This document shows positions 55,181 to 64,000 of a DNA stretch of 64,000 nt, in pieces. The position numbers and the translations under genes are program-made. The stretch is taken from the NCBI RefSeq assembly GCF_001514235.1, contig NZ_KQ948924.1:937832-1001831 (forward strand), written 5' to 3'. The notes under the pieces were generated by a model. That model worked only from the letters and a program-made list of their open reading frames with translations. It was not told the origin of the DNA and searched no databases. Numbering within the stretch: position 1 is the first letter of the stretch; every line of letters begins with the position of its first letter. The stretch comes from Streptomyces caeruleatus. Its GTDB lineage: Bacteria; Actinomycetota; Actinomycetes; Streptomycetales; Streptomycetaceae.

Positions 55181-57238
55181 ATGTCCCCTGCACTGTTGGG
55201 CGCCAGACCCGGCGCCGCTCAGCGTTCCCGCCCCACCACCCTCCTGTTGCTGTTCCTGGCCTTGATCGTCGCTGCGGCGACGATTCTGCTGCCTGCCGCG
55301 GGCCGGGCGCAGGCCCTCTCCCGTCCCGCGCAGACCCTGTACACCCCGCCGTCCGACGCGCTCTCCCCCGGAAGCCTCTACCCGCGGGCGATGCGCCTGC
55401 AGCACAACGGCTCGGCCAACGGCACCCTGCTCGCCACGTTCGAGCAGTACCGCGTGGACATGCCCGTCTTCCCGATCTACCGCTCCACCGACAACGGAGT
55501 CTCCTGGACGAAGATCTCCGAGGTCGCCGACACCCAGAACGGCTGGGGCATGCGCTGGCAGCCCGAACTGTTCGAGTTGCCCAAGGCCATGGGCGGATTC
55601 CCGGCCGGCACCATCCTGGCCGCCGGTGACTCGGTGCCCTTCGACCGCGGCGGCAGCAAGATCGACCTGTACGCCAGCACCGACCGCGGCCAGAGCTGGA
55701 CCTTCGTCACCAACATCGCCACCGGCGGCAAAGCCACGGACACGAACGGGAACACCCCCGTGTGGGAGCCGTTCTTCCTGGTCTCCGGCGACAAGCTCAT
55801 CGTCTACTACTCCGACCAGCGCGACGCCGACCACGGACAGAAGATCGTCCACCAGGTCTCCACGGACGTCCGCAACTGGGGTCCGGTCGTCGATGACGTG
55901 GCGATGCCCACCTACAGCCAGCGCCCCGGCATGCCGACCGTCGCCAAGATGCCCAACGGCAAGTTCATCATGACGTACGAGTACGGCGGTTCGGCGGCGG
56001 GCAACTTCGCCGTCCACTACAAGATCTCCGACGACCCGGAGGCGTTCGACTCCGTTACCGGCATCCCGCTGCGTACCACCGACGGCCTGGTCCCCCAGGG
56101 CACGCCCTACATCACCTGGCTGCCCACCGGCGGCCCCAACGGAACCCTCGTCACCACCGCCCACAGCAGTGACGACCTGTTCGTCAACACGCAGAACGGC
56201 GCCGCGAACACCTGGACGCGGATGCCCTCCAACGTCGGCGGCGGCTACAGCCGCGGCCTGCTTCCACTGTCCGACGGCCACAGCCTGATGGTGTTCAGCG
56301 CGAGCTTCGGCGGCGACAACCGCCGCAACCCGGTCACGTACAGCACGGTCGACTTCGGCGGAAGCATCTCCGACGGAGCCACCTACACGATGACCAACGC
56401 GGGCAGCGCTCTGAACCTCACCATCGCCGGCGGCTCCACCACCAACGGCACCACCGCCACCCAGCAGAACCCCACCACCTCCACCAACCAGCAGTGGCGC
56501 TTCGAGCAGCAGCCCTCGGGCTACTTCAAGATCTTCAACGTCGCCAGCGGCAAGGTCCTCGGCATCCAGAACCAGTCCACCGCCGACGGTGCCACCGTCC
56601 TGCAGTGGGATGACAACGGCACCCCCGACCACGAATGGGCCATCGCGCCCCATCCGGCCGGCGGGTACAGCATCACCAACCGCATCAGTGGCAGGCACCT
56701 CGAAATCCCCAGCGCCTCCACCACCGTCGGCACCACCGCCGTGCAGTGGAGCGGCACCACCTGCGGTTGCCAGCGCTGGAACCTCACCCAGACCGCCCCG
56801 CCGCCCCTGGGCACCGGCCAGTACGTCCTGGTGAACAAGAACAGCGGCAAGTACCTCGACATCCCGAACGGTTCCACCACCGCGGGCACCGCCGCCGGCC
56901 AGTGGCAGAACACGTTCTGCGCCTGCCAGCTCTTCACCTTCCAGTCCGCGGGCAGCGGCGCCTGGAACATCAAGAACGCCAAGAGCAACCTCAACCTGGA
57001 CATCCAAGGCTCCTCCAGCGCCGCGGGCGCGGCCATCGTCCAGAACACCGCCTCCAGCACCGATTCCCAGAAGTGGACCCTCACCGACGCGGGCGGCGGC
57101 TACTACAGACTCCGCAACGTGAACAGCACCCTCGTCGCCGGAGTCGCCCAGTCAGCCACCGCCAACGGGGCAGCCGTCGTCCAGTGGGGCAGCGCCAACC
57201 TCGACGACCAGCTCTGGAAGATCGTTCGCGTCAACTAA
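55181..57238 (+). CDS. Secreted GH93-like exo-arabinanase with ricin-type lectin domains
   Basis: 685 residues. Signal/anchor segment TTLLLLFLALIVAAATILL and cleavage near AQA. Residues about 50-410 form a BNR/sialidase-like beta-propeller (RSTDNGVSWTKISEVAD, ASTDRGQSWTFV) with PVWEPFFLVSGDKLIVYYSD and GQKIVHQVSTDVRNWGPVVD and MTYEYGGSA, the pattern I associate with GH93 exo-alpha-1,5-L-arabinanases. Residues 410-685 are two ricin B-type (CBM13-like) lectin domains with QQWRFE and QKWTL motifs. It would release arabinobiose from arabinan outside the cell. A generic sialidase-fold enzyme is the alternative. Confidence 0.72.
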   Translation: MSPALLGARPGAAQRSRPTTLLLLFLALIVAAATILLPAAGRAQALSRPAQTLYTPPSDALSPGSLYPRAMRLQHNGSANGTLLATFEQYRVDMPVFPIYRSTDNGVSWTKISEVADTQNGWGMRWQPELFELPKAMGGFPAGTILAAGDSVPFDRGGSKIDLYASTDRGQSWTFVTNIATGGKATDTNGNTPVWEPFFLVSGDKLIVYYSDQRDADHGQKIVHQVSTDVRNWGPVVDDVAMPTYSQRPGMPTVAKMPNGKFIMTYEYGGSAAGNFAVHYKISDDPEAFDSVTGIPLRTTDGLVPQGTPYITWLPTGGPNGTLVTTAHSSDDLFVNTQNGAANTWTRMPSNVGGGYSRGLLPLSDGHSLMVFSASFGGDNRRNPVTYSTVDFGGSISDGATYTMTNAGSALNLTIAGGSTTNGTTATQQNPTTSTNQQWRFEQQPSGYFKIFNVASGKVLGIQNQSTADGATVLQWDDNGTPDHEWAIAPHPAGGYSITNRISGRHLEIPSASTTVGTTAVQWSGTTCGCQRWNLTQTAPPPLGTGQYVLVNKNSGKYLDIPNGSTTAGTAAGQWQNTFCACQLFTFQSAGSGAWNIKNAKSNLNLDIQGSSSAAGAAIVQNTASSTDSQKWTLTDAGGGYYRLRNVNSTLVAGVAQSATANGAAVVQWGSANLDDQLWKIVRVN

Positions 57239-57257
57239 CAGTTCCCACCTGTGTCAT

Positions 57258-57300
57258 GGCAGGCGCGGGAACCGCTGACGAAGCGGTTCCCGCGCCTGCC
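57258..57300 (+). terminator. Perfect 19-bp terminator hairpin after the GH93-like gene
   Basis: Stem 57258-57276 pairs without mismatch with 57282-57300; loop GACGA. It starts 20 nt after the stop codon. Confidence 0.9.
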
Positions 57301-57330
57301 GTCCGTGCCGGCCGACCGCTCCTCTCTCCA

Positions 57331-58375
57331 GTGACGGATGTGAACCTCGTGCCTGCGACGGACGACATCCCCACGACGCGGACCCGTCGGCAGGGCTGTC
57401 TGCGTGCGGTGGGTTTCACCACGCTGGTCCTGCTTGCCGCCGCGGACGTACTCATCGCCGTCGCCAACGGCAAGACCCTCTGGCCGGTGCTCCTGCCCCT
57501 GTCGCTCGGGCTCGCGGCCGTCCTGTGGCGCTCCGCCCGGCGGCCCGCGTGGCTCACCCCCCAGCTGCGGGCCGAGGTACCAGCAGCGCTTCCCTGGCGT
57601 TGACCGCCGTGGCCGCGACGACCGAGCCCGTGCGGACACTCGGCCCCGGTGAAGTGGCGGTGCTGCTCTGCCTGTTGTTGATCGCCGTCCGTACCTGCTC
57701 ACCACGGTCGGCGTTGCTGTGCGCCGTCCTCACGGGCGGGGCGACCGTTGTGACGCCGCCGCGCTTCCACGATGTCATCGCCGAGGAAGACACGCTGCTG
57801 TTCGCGCTGCCGTTGGCGCTGCTGACCGGCGTTTTCGCCGGCCTCGGCGGCTATCTGCGCTCCCTGGACCACGGACGCGGCGTCGCGGTCACCGAGACCC
57901 GCCGCTCCGAACGCCTCGCCATGGCCGCCGACCTGCACGACTTCGTCGCCCACCATGTCACCGGCATCCTGGTCCAGACACAGATGGCCCGCATGAGGGC
58001 CGCCACCGAACCCGACCGTCTGGACCCGGTCCTGGCAGGAATCGAGCACGCCGCGACCCAAGCGCTCGACTCCATGCGCCTGACCGTCGGCATCCTGCGC
58101 GGTGGCCCGGACGGAACGGCCCGGCCGGCGACGGGCGAGAACCGCCCGCTGGGGGACCTGACAGCCCTCGCGGAACTGGTCGACCGATTCGGCGGTCCGA
58201 GCGGCTCGAAGGCCGAACTGCACCTCGACGCCTCAGTGCCCCCGAATCTGCCCCACGAGGTGCAGGCTGCCGTCTACCGTGTCGTCCAGGAAGCCCTCAC
58301 GAACGTACGGCGCCACGCCGCCGACGCCACCGAAGTCACCGTCGCCCTCGCTCACGCCGACGACACCTTGCGCGC
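57331..58375 (+). pseudogene. NarL-type sensor histidine kinase, frameshifted and truncated
   Basis: Frame one (GTG 57331 to 57603) encodes two membrane segments (AVGFTTLVLLAAADVLIAV; LLPLSLGLAAVLWRSARRP). After a shift and small deletion near 57580 the second frame continues with two more membrane segments and the dimerisation/phosphoacceptor helix LAMAADLHDFVAHHVTGILV (His in VAHHV or DLHDF). The ATPase domain begins (YRVVQEALTNVRRHAADATE) but stops at about 58371 and lacks the G boxes. No partner response regulator is nearby. Non-functional. Confidence 0.8.
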
Positions 58376-58419
58376 GAAGAGCGCCGCCAACCCCCGCAGT
58401 CCACCCGCCCCCCGGCACC

Positions 58420-58545
58420 GGACTGAGGTCTGGCCCACGGCGATCGCCGGCCCGGTGCCCAGGTGACGGAGCAGTGCGGCGAGGTCGGCGGCCATTTGCG
58501 TCGGCGTATTGCCCTCGTCGGGAACGTCCGACCGGGCCCGAACGC
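58420..58545 (-). pseudogene. Alpha/beta-hydrolase fragment
   Basis: About 40 residues: ARSDVPDEGNTPTQMAADLA and ALLRHLGTGPAIAVGQTS, matching the strand-helix before the nucleophile elbow of alpha/beta hydrolases; the expected GHSxGG is mutated and truncated. Both ends are lost. Confidence 0.5.
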
Positions 58546-58583
58546 AGTGCAGAAGAGGTGGACGCGCTTCAGGTCGATGATCG

Positions 58584-58977
58584 TCATGCGGGACCGTCCT
58601 GGGAGGTCCGGTACGTGGCGTGGGCGAAGTCCGCATGGACACCGGAGCCGTCCAGGTCCTGCACCCACAGTCCCAGCATGGCGCCGGTGAAGCCGAGAAG
58701 GCGCAACTGGCCGTCGTGGAACTCGTCAGCGTGCTCGTCGGACAGGACGGTGGCGTCGAGCTCGATCGGCAGCGCCTGAACTCCCCCCACCGGTGTCGTG
58801 CGAGAAGCGCAGGGCGGGCACGTCGAGTTCGGCGTGCAGGACGACTGGGCGTCCGGGCTTCAGCGGTACGGCCGGCTCGTGTCCGACGAGACGGCCGGCC
58901 TCGCAGCTCAGTGCCCGCAGGACCGGGGAGCCGTCGTCCTCGGCGGTGACGTACAGGTAGCGGGTGTTGCGTCCTGG
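58584..58977 (-). pseudogene. GH43-type glycosidase, C-terminal fragment with frameshift
   Basis: The beta-sandwich end of a GH43 arabinofuranosidase/xylosidase: RYLYVTAEDDGSPVLRALS and ELDVPALRFSHDTGGG in one frame, then LPIELDATVLSDEHADEFHD and GFTGAMLGLWVQDLDGSGVH and ADFAHATYRT in another; the shift is near 58785. The five-bladed catalytic domain is missing. It fits the arabinan-use theme of the locus and shows that part of it is being lost. Confidence 0.7.
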
Positions 58978-59191
58978 CGGCGCGGTACCTGACGAACTAC
59001 GTCCTGGAAGGCCACCTGTTCGTCGCATCGGCGCCCTCGCCCGGCGACACGAAGGCGTGGCCTTTCGGCCGAGCAGGAGGGCGGCGGTAGATCATGAGCT
59101 GCCCGACGGGCATCAGGCCAGGCGGACGTTGATGACCATGTCGAGGACCTCAAGGGGCCCGGGAGGCTCGAGACGGCGCCAGCCTGCCCGT

Positions 59192-59503
59192 TCAAGTTCG
59201 GGCGATCAGCTTGATCTCGTGCAGCACTTGGGAAAGCTTGTTGATCGCCTTGGCCGGCAGGCCGACGACGAAGCGCACCGGATGGTCCCGGGCATCAGAC
59301 CGGAGCTTGGCAGGCAGTCGGCCGAGACGGCCGCGGAAGTCCCGGGTGTACTGCCCTATGACCAGTTCCCTCGGCATCATGGTGTTTTTCCCGCAGTTGT
59401 CACAGATGATCGTGAGCAGGCAGCCGTGGACGTAGGTGAGCCGATGAAGCTGCTCTCCGCCGCAGGTGCACTCCAGATACGTGGTTTCCGTACTCTCGGT
59501 CAT
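59192..59503 (-). CDS. Small zinc-ribbon-like protein of unknown function
   Basis: 103 residues. Cysteines are spaced CxC (LECTCGGEQLH, residues about 11-13) and CxxC (IICDNCGKN, about 35-38), enough for one zinc site with the His/Cys between them (YVHGC). The second half is basic (RDFRGRLGRLPAKLRSDARD) and ends with PAKAINKLSQVLHEIKLI, an amphipathic helix. ATG with GAGGAG 7 nt upstream, so it is probably translated. It is divergent from the SorC-type regulator. No family recognised. Confidence 0.6.
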   Translation of the reverse strand: MTESTETTYLECTCGGEQLHRLTYVHGCLLTIICDNCGKNTMMPRELVIGQYTRDFRGRLGRLPAKLRSDARDHPVRFVVGLPAKAINKLSQVLHEIKLIART

Positions 59504-59675
59504 TGTTGGCTCCTCGGCTCTCTCAGCGGCCCGCCACACCCCCGGGCAAGTAGTAGAGCATTCAATCGGGTGGGGCGGGCGGCGGCCAGTGGCCCCAGCA
59601 GCCGGACTGCGCCCACAGCATCGAATGCACGGCGATTCCGCCGTCAGCGCTCACGGCCGCCAGACCTCGCCACCT

Positions 59676-59710
59676 GTCACATATGTGAGTGTGAAATTCA
59701 CAGAGGTGAC
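59676..59710. promoter_or_regulatory. Symmetric operator upstream of the SorC-family gene
   Basis: GTCAC (59676-59680) and GTGAC (59706-59710) enclose two perfect palindromes: CACATATGTG (59678-59687) and TGTGAAATTCACA (59690-59702). The latter is like a CRP/FNR or SorC-family site. It is about 140 nt before the regulator start and about 170 nt before the small zinc-ribbon gene. Confidence 0.6.
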
Positions 59711-59848
59711 AATAGTCCCACGCCGGCCACGCTCTGTCCAGGTCGGCGCCTCGAAGGGGAACTCGTAAGGGACCTCGCAAGCAACCCACTGGTCGGCTGT
59801 GCAACAATCCGAACAGATGTGACGACATGGCGAGACGAGGGGGTGGAC

Positions 59849-60796
59849 ATGCCGGCGTCCCGCGAACGCGACCTGTTGGTGAAGGCGGCACGGCTCTACT
59901 ACCTGGACAACTTGTCGCAGCAGCAGGTGGCCAGCGCTTTGGGTGTCAGCCGCTCGAACGTCTCACGCATCCTCACTGCCGCACGGGACCAGGGGATCGT
60001 GGAGATCCGGATCAACGATCCGGCCGGACGCGATCTGGATCTGGAGGAGCAGCTGCAGAACGCCTTCGGAGTGTCCTCCTGCCGCGTGGCCTCGGTACAC
60101 ACGGACGAGTCGGCGCTGGCCAAGGTGGGGGAGCTGGCGGCCGCCTGGATGCTGGACACGGTCAAGCCCGGCAGCAGTATCTCGCTTTCCTGGGGGAACA
60201 CACTCCAGGCCATGGTGCATGCCATCCCCTCCGGACAGGACCTCTCGGTGGAGATCCTCCCCCTGGTAGGCGGACTTTCCTCCGTAGCCTCGGAGATCAC
60301 CGGCGAGGAACTGGTTCGAGAGCTGGCCGACCGCCTGGGCACCACCTACCAGCGACTCCACGCGCCCGCCCTGCTGGAGGCCAAGGCATCACGTGACACC
60401 CTCATGACCGAGCCGGCCATCGCTGGGGTGCTGGACGCCGGCCGCAAGTCCTCCGTGGCCTTCCTCGGTATCGGTGCGATGGGGGTGGGCTCCTCTGCGG
60501 CGATCATCGAGTCGCTCCGCCTGAGCGATCGGGACCGGGCGGCCTTCGAAGCGGCGAAGCCGGTAGGCGATGTGTGCGCCCGGTTCTTCGACGAGGACGG
60601 CACCCCGGTGCACGGAACAGTCGAGGACAGGGTGCTGGCGATTTCGCTCGAAGACCTCCGTCGGATACCAACAGTGGTGGGATTGGCCGCGGGCGTCGAG
60701 AAGCTCCGGGGGGTGCTGGGTGCGCTGCGCGGACGCTACGTGGACGCCCTGATCTGCGACGCCCGGCTGGCAGAGGCGCTGCTTGCCGCGGCCTGA
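59849..60796 (+). CDS. SorC/DeoR-family sugar-binding transcriptional regulator
   Basis: 315 residues. N-terminal helix-turn-helix LSQQQVASALGVSRSNVSRI followed by the sugar-binding domain: SISLSWGNTLQAMVHAIP, EILPLVGGLSS, FLGIGAMGVGSSA and VVGLAAGVEKLRGVLGALRG. It senses a phosphorylated sugar or polyol. The ATG at 59849 has AGGGGG 5-7 nt upstream; an upstream in-frame GTG is possible. It is convergent with the dehydrogenase operon (203 nt between stops, no gene seen there). Its target may be that operon or itself. Confidence 0.88.
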   Translation: MPASRERDLLVKAARLYYLDNLSQQQVASALGVSRSNVSRILTAARDQGIVEIRINDPAGRDLDLEEQLQNAFGVSSCRVASVHTDESALAKVGELAAAWMLDTVKPGSSISLSWGNTLQAMVHAIPSGQDLSVEILPLVGGLSSVASEITGEELVRELADRLGTTYQRLHAPALLEAKASRDTLMTEPAIAGVLDAGRKSSVAFLGIGAMGVGSSAAIIESLRLSDRDRAAFEAAKPVGDVCARFFDEDGTPVHGTVEDRVLAISLEDLRRIPTVVGLAAGVEKLRGVLGALRGRYVDALICDARLAEALLAAA

Positions 60797-60999
60797 GGGG
60801 ATCCGACATCCGCATCCCTCATTCCGCCCACATCAGGGCGTGCCCTCTGCCTGCGAACCGGGACAGCACGCTGCCGTCACGTCCACTGGCAGTCAGGGCA
60901 AGGACAATGTGGACGGACGGCAGCGCGTTCATGGGCCACCGGGGGTGGCGCGGGCGCCTGCTGACTGGTCGACGGAGCGCTCCTGGACGAGAGGCGGGG

Positions 61000-62190
61000 T
61001 CACCGCCATCCGAACCAGTTCGGGTCGTCCAGGCGCCGCTGGACCGCGTTCAGCAGACGCGCGGCGTCCGCGCAGTCACCGACGCGGTGATCGACGGTGA
61101 GAGCGGCCCTGCAGCGGGTGCGCACCACGAATCCGTCGTCGGCAGGGATGACGTGCGGGGCTACCCGACCGACCGAGAGCGCGGTCGCCTGGGGCGGGTT
61201 GAGCAGTTCCTGGAAAGCGTCGACCCCCAGGGATCCCAGGTCGTGCACGGTGGTCGTGGCCGCGGTCAGGTGCTCCACCGGCACCTTGCCGCTGCGGGCG
61301 CGGTCGGCCATGTGCCCGAGGCGCTCGTCGAGTTCCTCGATCGGGAACCGGTCCGGGTTGAGCAGCACCGGGGCGACCGGGCCGTGGTCGGTGTCCACCA
61401 TCACCGCCAGGGCGACGTCGGACCAGACCTCGCTGCACTCCCCGGTCCACCGGGCGTTGAGCGGGCTGTCCCGCAGGGCATCCGCATACGCCCGTACGAT
61501 CAGGCTGGTCCAGCCGCACTGACCGCGGCGCTCGGCAAGTGCCTCCACGTCGAGGTCACGGAAGACGACGGCCTGGGGGATGGCGGCGCTTGCGCTGGTC
61601 TGGCGGGCGACAGCCCTGCGATATCTGTGCCGCGAGGCCGGTGTGCCGGTACCTGCCTGTGCGCCGTTGGAGGCTGACGTGCGGTGAAGGGCCTTGGCCG
61701 CGGGCGCCACGATCTCGTAGGTGGCGGCCTCGACGTCGACCACCCTGATGGTCCCGCCCGGTCCCGTGCCCTGCACGCCCATGAGGTCTACGCCGAGGAC
61801 CGCCGCCCGGCCCCTGGCGAGCGGCACGGCCGACACGACCGTCGAGAGTGACGACGGCACAGTGGACGGGGCAGCGAGTGTCGCCGGTGCGGGTGGCGGG
61901 GCATCCACCGCGGCCGGTCCGTCGAGGAGGTCGCCCAACAAGTCGTCCGCGGCACTGGAGAGGAAGGCGATCGGCTCACCGACAGCCATCACATCGTCCG
62001 GCTGAGCCACCAGTCGGACAAGGATTCCGTCGACGGGAGATTCGACCTCCATGTCGACCTTGTCGGTCGCGACCTCGCACACCACGTCGCCGGCGCGGAT
62101 CTCGTCGCCCTCCGCCTTGTGCCAGGTCAGGAACGTGCCTTCCTCCATCGTCATGGACATCTTGGGCATGACCAGGGGAATTTCAGCCAT
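61000..62190 (-). CDS. 2-oxoacid dehydrogenase E2 component (dihydrolipoyl acyltransferase)
   Basis: 396 residues. Lipoyl domain with modified Lys in VATDKVDMEVESP (about residue 45), Ala/Pro/Ser linker, peripheral subunit-binding segment RGRAAVLGVDLMGVQGTGPG, and catalytic domain ending with TVDHRVGDCADAARLLNAV. The active-site motif is normally DHRxxDG; here Cys replaces the last Gly, while His and Asp are kept. It transfers the acyl group from the lipoyl arm to CoA. It overlaps the E1beta stop by one base (TGATG). No E3 gene is visible. Confidence 0.9.
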   Translation of the reverse strand: MAEIPLVMPKMSMTMEEGTFLTWHKAEGDEIRAGDVVCEVATDKVDMEVESPVDGILVRLVAQPDDVMAVGEPIAFLSSAADDLLGDLLDGPAAVDAPPPAPATLAAPSTVPSSLSTVVSAVPLARGRAAVLGVDLMGVQGTGPGGTIRVVDVEAATYEIVAPAAKALHRTSASNGAQAGTGTPASRHRYRRAVARQTSASAAIPQAVVFRDLDVEALAERRGQCGWTSLIVRAYADALRDSPLNARWTGECSEVWSDVALAVMVDTDHGPVAPVLLNPDRFPIEELDERLGHMADRARSGKVPVEHLTAATTTVHDLGSLGVDAFQELLNPPQATALSVGRVAPHVIPADDGFVVRTRCRAALTVDHRVGDCADAARLLNAVQRRLDDPNWFGWR

Positions 62191-63239
62191 CACCACGACC
62201 TGACCAGACGGGTGGCCTCGGCCACGATGTCGGGGATCTGGGGCACGGCCGCACGCTCCAGTTGGGGCGCGTAAGGGATCGGCACATCCAGGCCGCTGAG
62301 CCGGCGGATCGGAGCCCGCAGTCGGCCGAACGCTTCCGAGTCGGCGATCAGCGCGGCGATCTCCGCCATGTAGCCGCAGGTCCGGGGGGCTTCCTGGACC
62401 AGCAGGGCGCGCCCGGTATCGGCCACCTCCGAGATGATCGTCGCTTCGTCCAGGGGAACGAGGGTGCGCGGGTCGACGACGGTTGCGGTGATGCCCTCCT
62501 CGGCGAAGAGCTGCTGGGCGGCTTCCTCGGCCCGGGACACCATGACGCCGGTGGCCACGATGGTGAGGTCCTCGCCCTGTCGGCGCACCTCCGCCCGGCC
62601 GAGCGGGATCCGGTCGGCGCCTGCGGGCACCGGGCCACTCTGCTTGTAGAGCAGTTTGTGTTCCAGGACGATGACCGGGTTGGGGTCGTCGATGGCGGCC
62701 AGCAGCAGGCCCTTGGCGTCCGCCGGGGTCGCGGGCATGACGACCTTCAGTCCGGGGATGTGGGCGAACCAGGTCTCCAGGCTCTGGGAGTGCTGGGCGG
62801 CGGCCCCGGTGCCGGAGCCGGTGGGGGCGCGCAGCACCATCGGGACGCGGGCCGCGCCACCGAGCATGAAGTGGATTTTCGCGGCCTGGTTGGCGATCTG
62901 GTCCATGGCCTGGGCCGTGAAGTCGGAGAACTGGATCTCCACGATGGGCCGCATGTCGGCCAGTGCGGCGCCCACCGCCGCGCCGACGATGCCCAGTTCG
63001 CTGATCGGGGTGTCGCGCACACGTTCCTCGCCGAAGCGGTGCACCAGGTCGCCGGTGACGCCGAAGGCGCCTCCGTAGACGCCGATGTCCTCGCCGAGGA
63101 TGAAGACGCGGGGGTCGGTCTGCATGGCCTCGGCGAGGGCCTCGCGGACCGCCTCGGCGTAGGTGAGGGTGCGCTCGGACGGGTCGGCCGACGGCCGCGC
63201 TGTCGTCGCGGCCGCCGAGCTCGGGAGTGTGGTGGTCAT
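62190..63239 (-). CDS. 2-oxoacid/acetoin dehydrogenase E1 component, beta subunit
   Basis: 349 residues, transketolase-like. Seen: [60 protein letters not shown] and [20 protein letters not shown]. The catalytic and thiamine-diphosphate-contact residues of the E1beta type are present. With E1alpha it decarboxylates a 2-oxoacid or cleaves acetoin. Gap of 18 nt from E1alpha. Confidence 0.92.
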   Translation of the reverse strand: MTTTLPSSAAATTARPSADPSERTLTYAEAVREALAEAMQTDPRVFILGEDIGVYGGAFGVTGDLVHRFGEERVRDTPISELGIVGAAVGAALADMRPIVEIQFSDFTAQAMDQIANQAAKIHFMLGGAARVPMVLRAPTGSGTGAAAQHSQSLETWFAHIPGLKVVMPATPADAKGLLLAAIDDPNPVIVLEHKLLYKQSGPVPAGADRIPLGRAEVRRQGEDLTIVATGVMVSRAEEAAQQLFAEEGITATVVDPRTLVPLDEATIISEVADTGRALLVQEAPRTCGYMAEIAALIADSEAFGRLRAPIRRLSGLDVPIPYAPQLERAAVPQIPDIVAEATRLVRSW

Positions 63240-63257
63240 GTACAGGTCTCCGATGAG

Positions 63258-64000
63258 TCAGACGGCGTAGACGGCGGAGGTGAGTTCCGCGGCGCTGGCG
63301 TCGGGGGCGGCGTTCGCCGTGCGTACGGCCTCGCGCACCGCGTCGCGTGCGCCGGTCTGGCACTGCTGTGCCTCGGCCTCGGTGAGGGTGCCGGCGTCGA
63401 GCAGGGCGGCGGTGTAGCGGGCGATCGGGTCGCGGTCACGCCACTGGTCGATCTCCTCGCGCGTGCGGTAGAGGTTCTTGTCGCTCTTGGAGTGGCCCTT
63501 CCAGCGGTAGGTGAGTGCCTCCACGAAGGTGGGGCCACCGCCCGCGCGGGCCCGCTCGACGGCGGTGCGTACGACCTCCTGCACCGCGGCCACGTCGTTG
63601 CCGTCGACGGTCACGCCGGGGATGCCGTAGCCGGCGGCGCGCTCGGCCAGGCGCTCCACGCGGAACGCCCGCTGGACGGACATGGACATTCCGTAGTTGT
63701 TGTTCTCGCAGATGAACACCACGGGCAGGTCCCAGATGGCGGCGAGGTTGACTCCCTCGTGCCAGGCGCCCTCGTTGACCGCGCCGTCGCCGAAGAAGCT
63801 CAGCGCGACCCGGTCCTCGCCGCGCAGCCGGCTCGCCAGCGCGGCACCGGCGGCGATGGGCACGCCTCCGGCGACGATGCCGTTCGCGCCCAGGTTGCCC
63901 GTCGCCACGTCGGCGATGTGCATCGATCCGCCGCGGCCTCGGCAGTAGCCGGTCTCCTTGGCGAGCAACTCGGCCATCATGCGGTCGAGTCGGGCGCCGC
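63258..64000 (-). CDS. 2-oxoacid/acetoin dehydrogenase E1 component, alpha subunit (cut by window edge)
   Basis: The C-terminal 247 residues are in the window; the gene starts beyond 64000. The thiamine-diphosphate motif [20 protein letters not shown] followed by [15 protein letters not shown] is complete, and the phosphorylation-loop-like region [11 protein letters not shown] and the [11 protein letters not shown] start of the domain are clear. Sequence character is closer to acetoin dehydrogenase AcoA than to actinobacterial BkdA. The upstream frame GARLDR before MMAELL shows that the real N terminus lies outside. Confidence 0.92.
   Translation of the reverse strand, partial: GARLDRMMAELLAKETGYCRGRGGSMHIADVATGNLGANGIVAGGVPIAAGAALASRLRGEDRVALSFFGDGAVNEGAWHEGVNLAAIWDLPVVFICENNNYGMSMSVQRAFRVERLAERAAGYGIPGVTVDGNDVAAVQEVVRTAVERARAGGGPTFVEALTYRWKGHSKSDKNLYRTREEIDQWRDRDPIARYTAALLDAGTLTEAEAQQCQTGARDAVREAVRTANAAPDASAAELTSAVYAV

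Overview
The window is high-GC actinobacterial chromosome, almost certainly Streptomyces. Third codon positions are strongly G/C, GTG and TTG starts occur, signal peptides of the Tat type are present, and typical Streptomyces families are found (DUF3558, DUF6278, PucR, F420-dependent LLM oxidoreductase, EboA). Roughly 50 intact genes and about eight gene remnants can be supported. No rRNA, tRNA or CRISPR array was seen.

Left part (1-16.2 kb): a minus-strand ebo-type metabolite-trafficking cluster (UbiA-like EboC, a TIM-barrel isomerase, EboA, TatD-like EboB, and EboE cut by the window edge). It is followed by a CrtI-like oxidoreductase, an inositol-phosphatase family enzyme and a gamma-glutamyltransferase-like protein. 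A secreted peptidoglycan amidase with its own strong terminator and the methylmalonyl-CoA mutase operon mutA-mutB-meaB are on the plus strand.

16.2-17.4 kb is a scar: remnants of a LuxR/NarL response regulator, an IS200/IS605-type tnpB with its hairpin end, a nest of palindromes, and a frameshifted unknown gene.

18.3-27.4 kb is a coherent minus-strand catabolic island: two paralogous nitrilase/beta-ureidopropionase-like amidohydrolases, a class III aminotransferase, a PucR regulator, a hydantoinase/dihydropyrimidinase, an F420-type LLM oxidoreductase and an NCS1 nucleobase/hydantoin permease. It looks like import, ring opening, decarbamoylation and transamination of a cyclic ureide, with a promoter and candidate operators visible.

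27.4-44.2 kb is mostly housekeeping and secreted functions: a low-complexity large protein, a divergent XRE/methionine aminopeptidase pair that both look leaderless, a ClpC-like ATPase, gamma-glutamyltranspeptidase, an S15 peptidase-like hydrolase, an orphan amino-acid ABC ATPase, an SGNH hydrolase, exonuclease III, an MBL-fold protein, and a PcaDC-like fusion lacking the expected nucleophile serine. Four copies of a 22-bp dispersed repeat occur between 2.9 and 30.6 kb, one inside the eboC-like reading frame.

44.2-45.7 kb is a second scar (IS110 transposase fragment joined to a frameshifted arsO-like fragment). 45.8-57.3 kb is a plant cell-wall sugar locus: GH2 and GH42 beta-galactosidases, a binding protein and two permeases, a LacI regulator with its promoter/operator, and a secreted GH93-like exo-arabinanase with ricin-type lectin domains; this suggests arabinogalactan/arabinan use. 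57.3-59.2 kb is a third decay zone (frameshifted histidine kinase, alpha/beta hydrolase and GH43 fragments). The right edge holds a SorC-family regulator with a symmetric operator and, convergent to it, a three-gene 2-oxoacid/acetoin dehydrogenase operon (E1alpha cut by the window edge, E1beta, E2).
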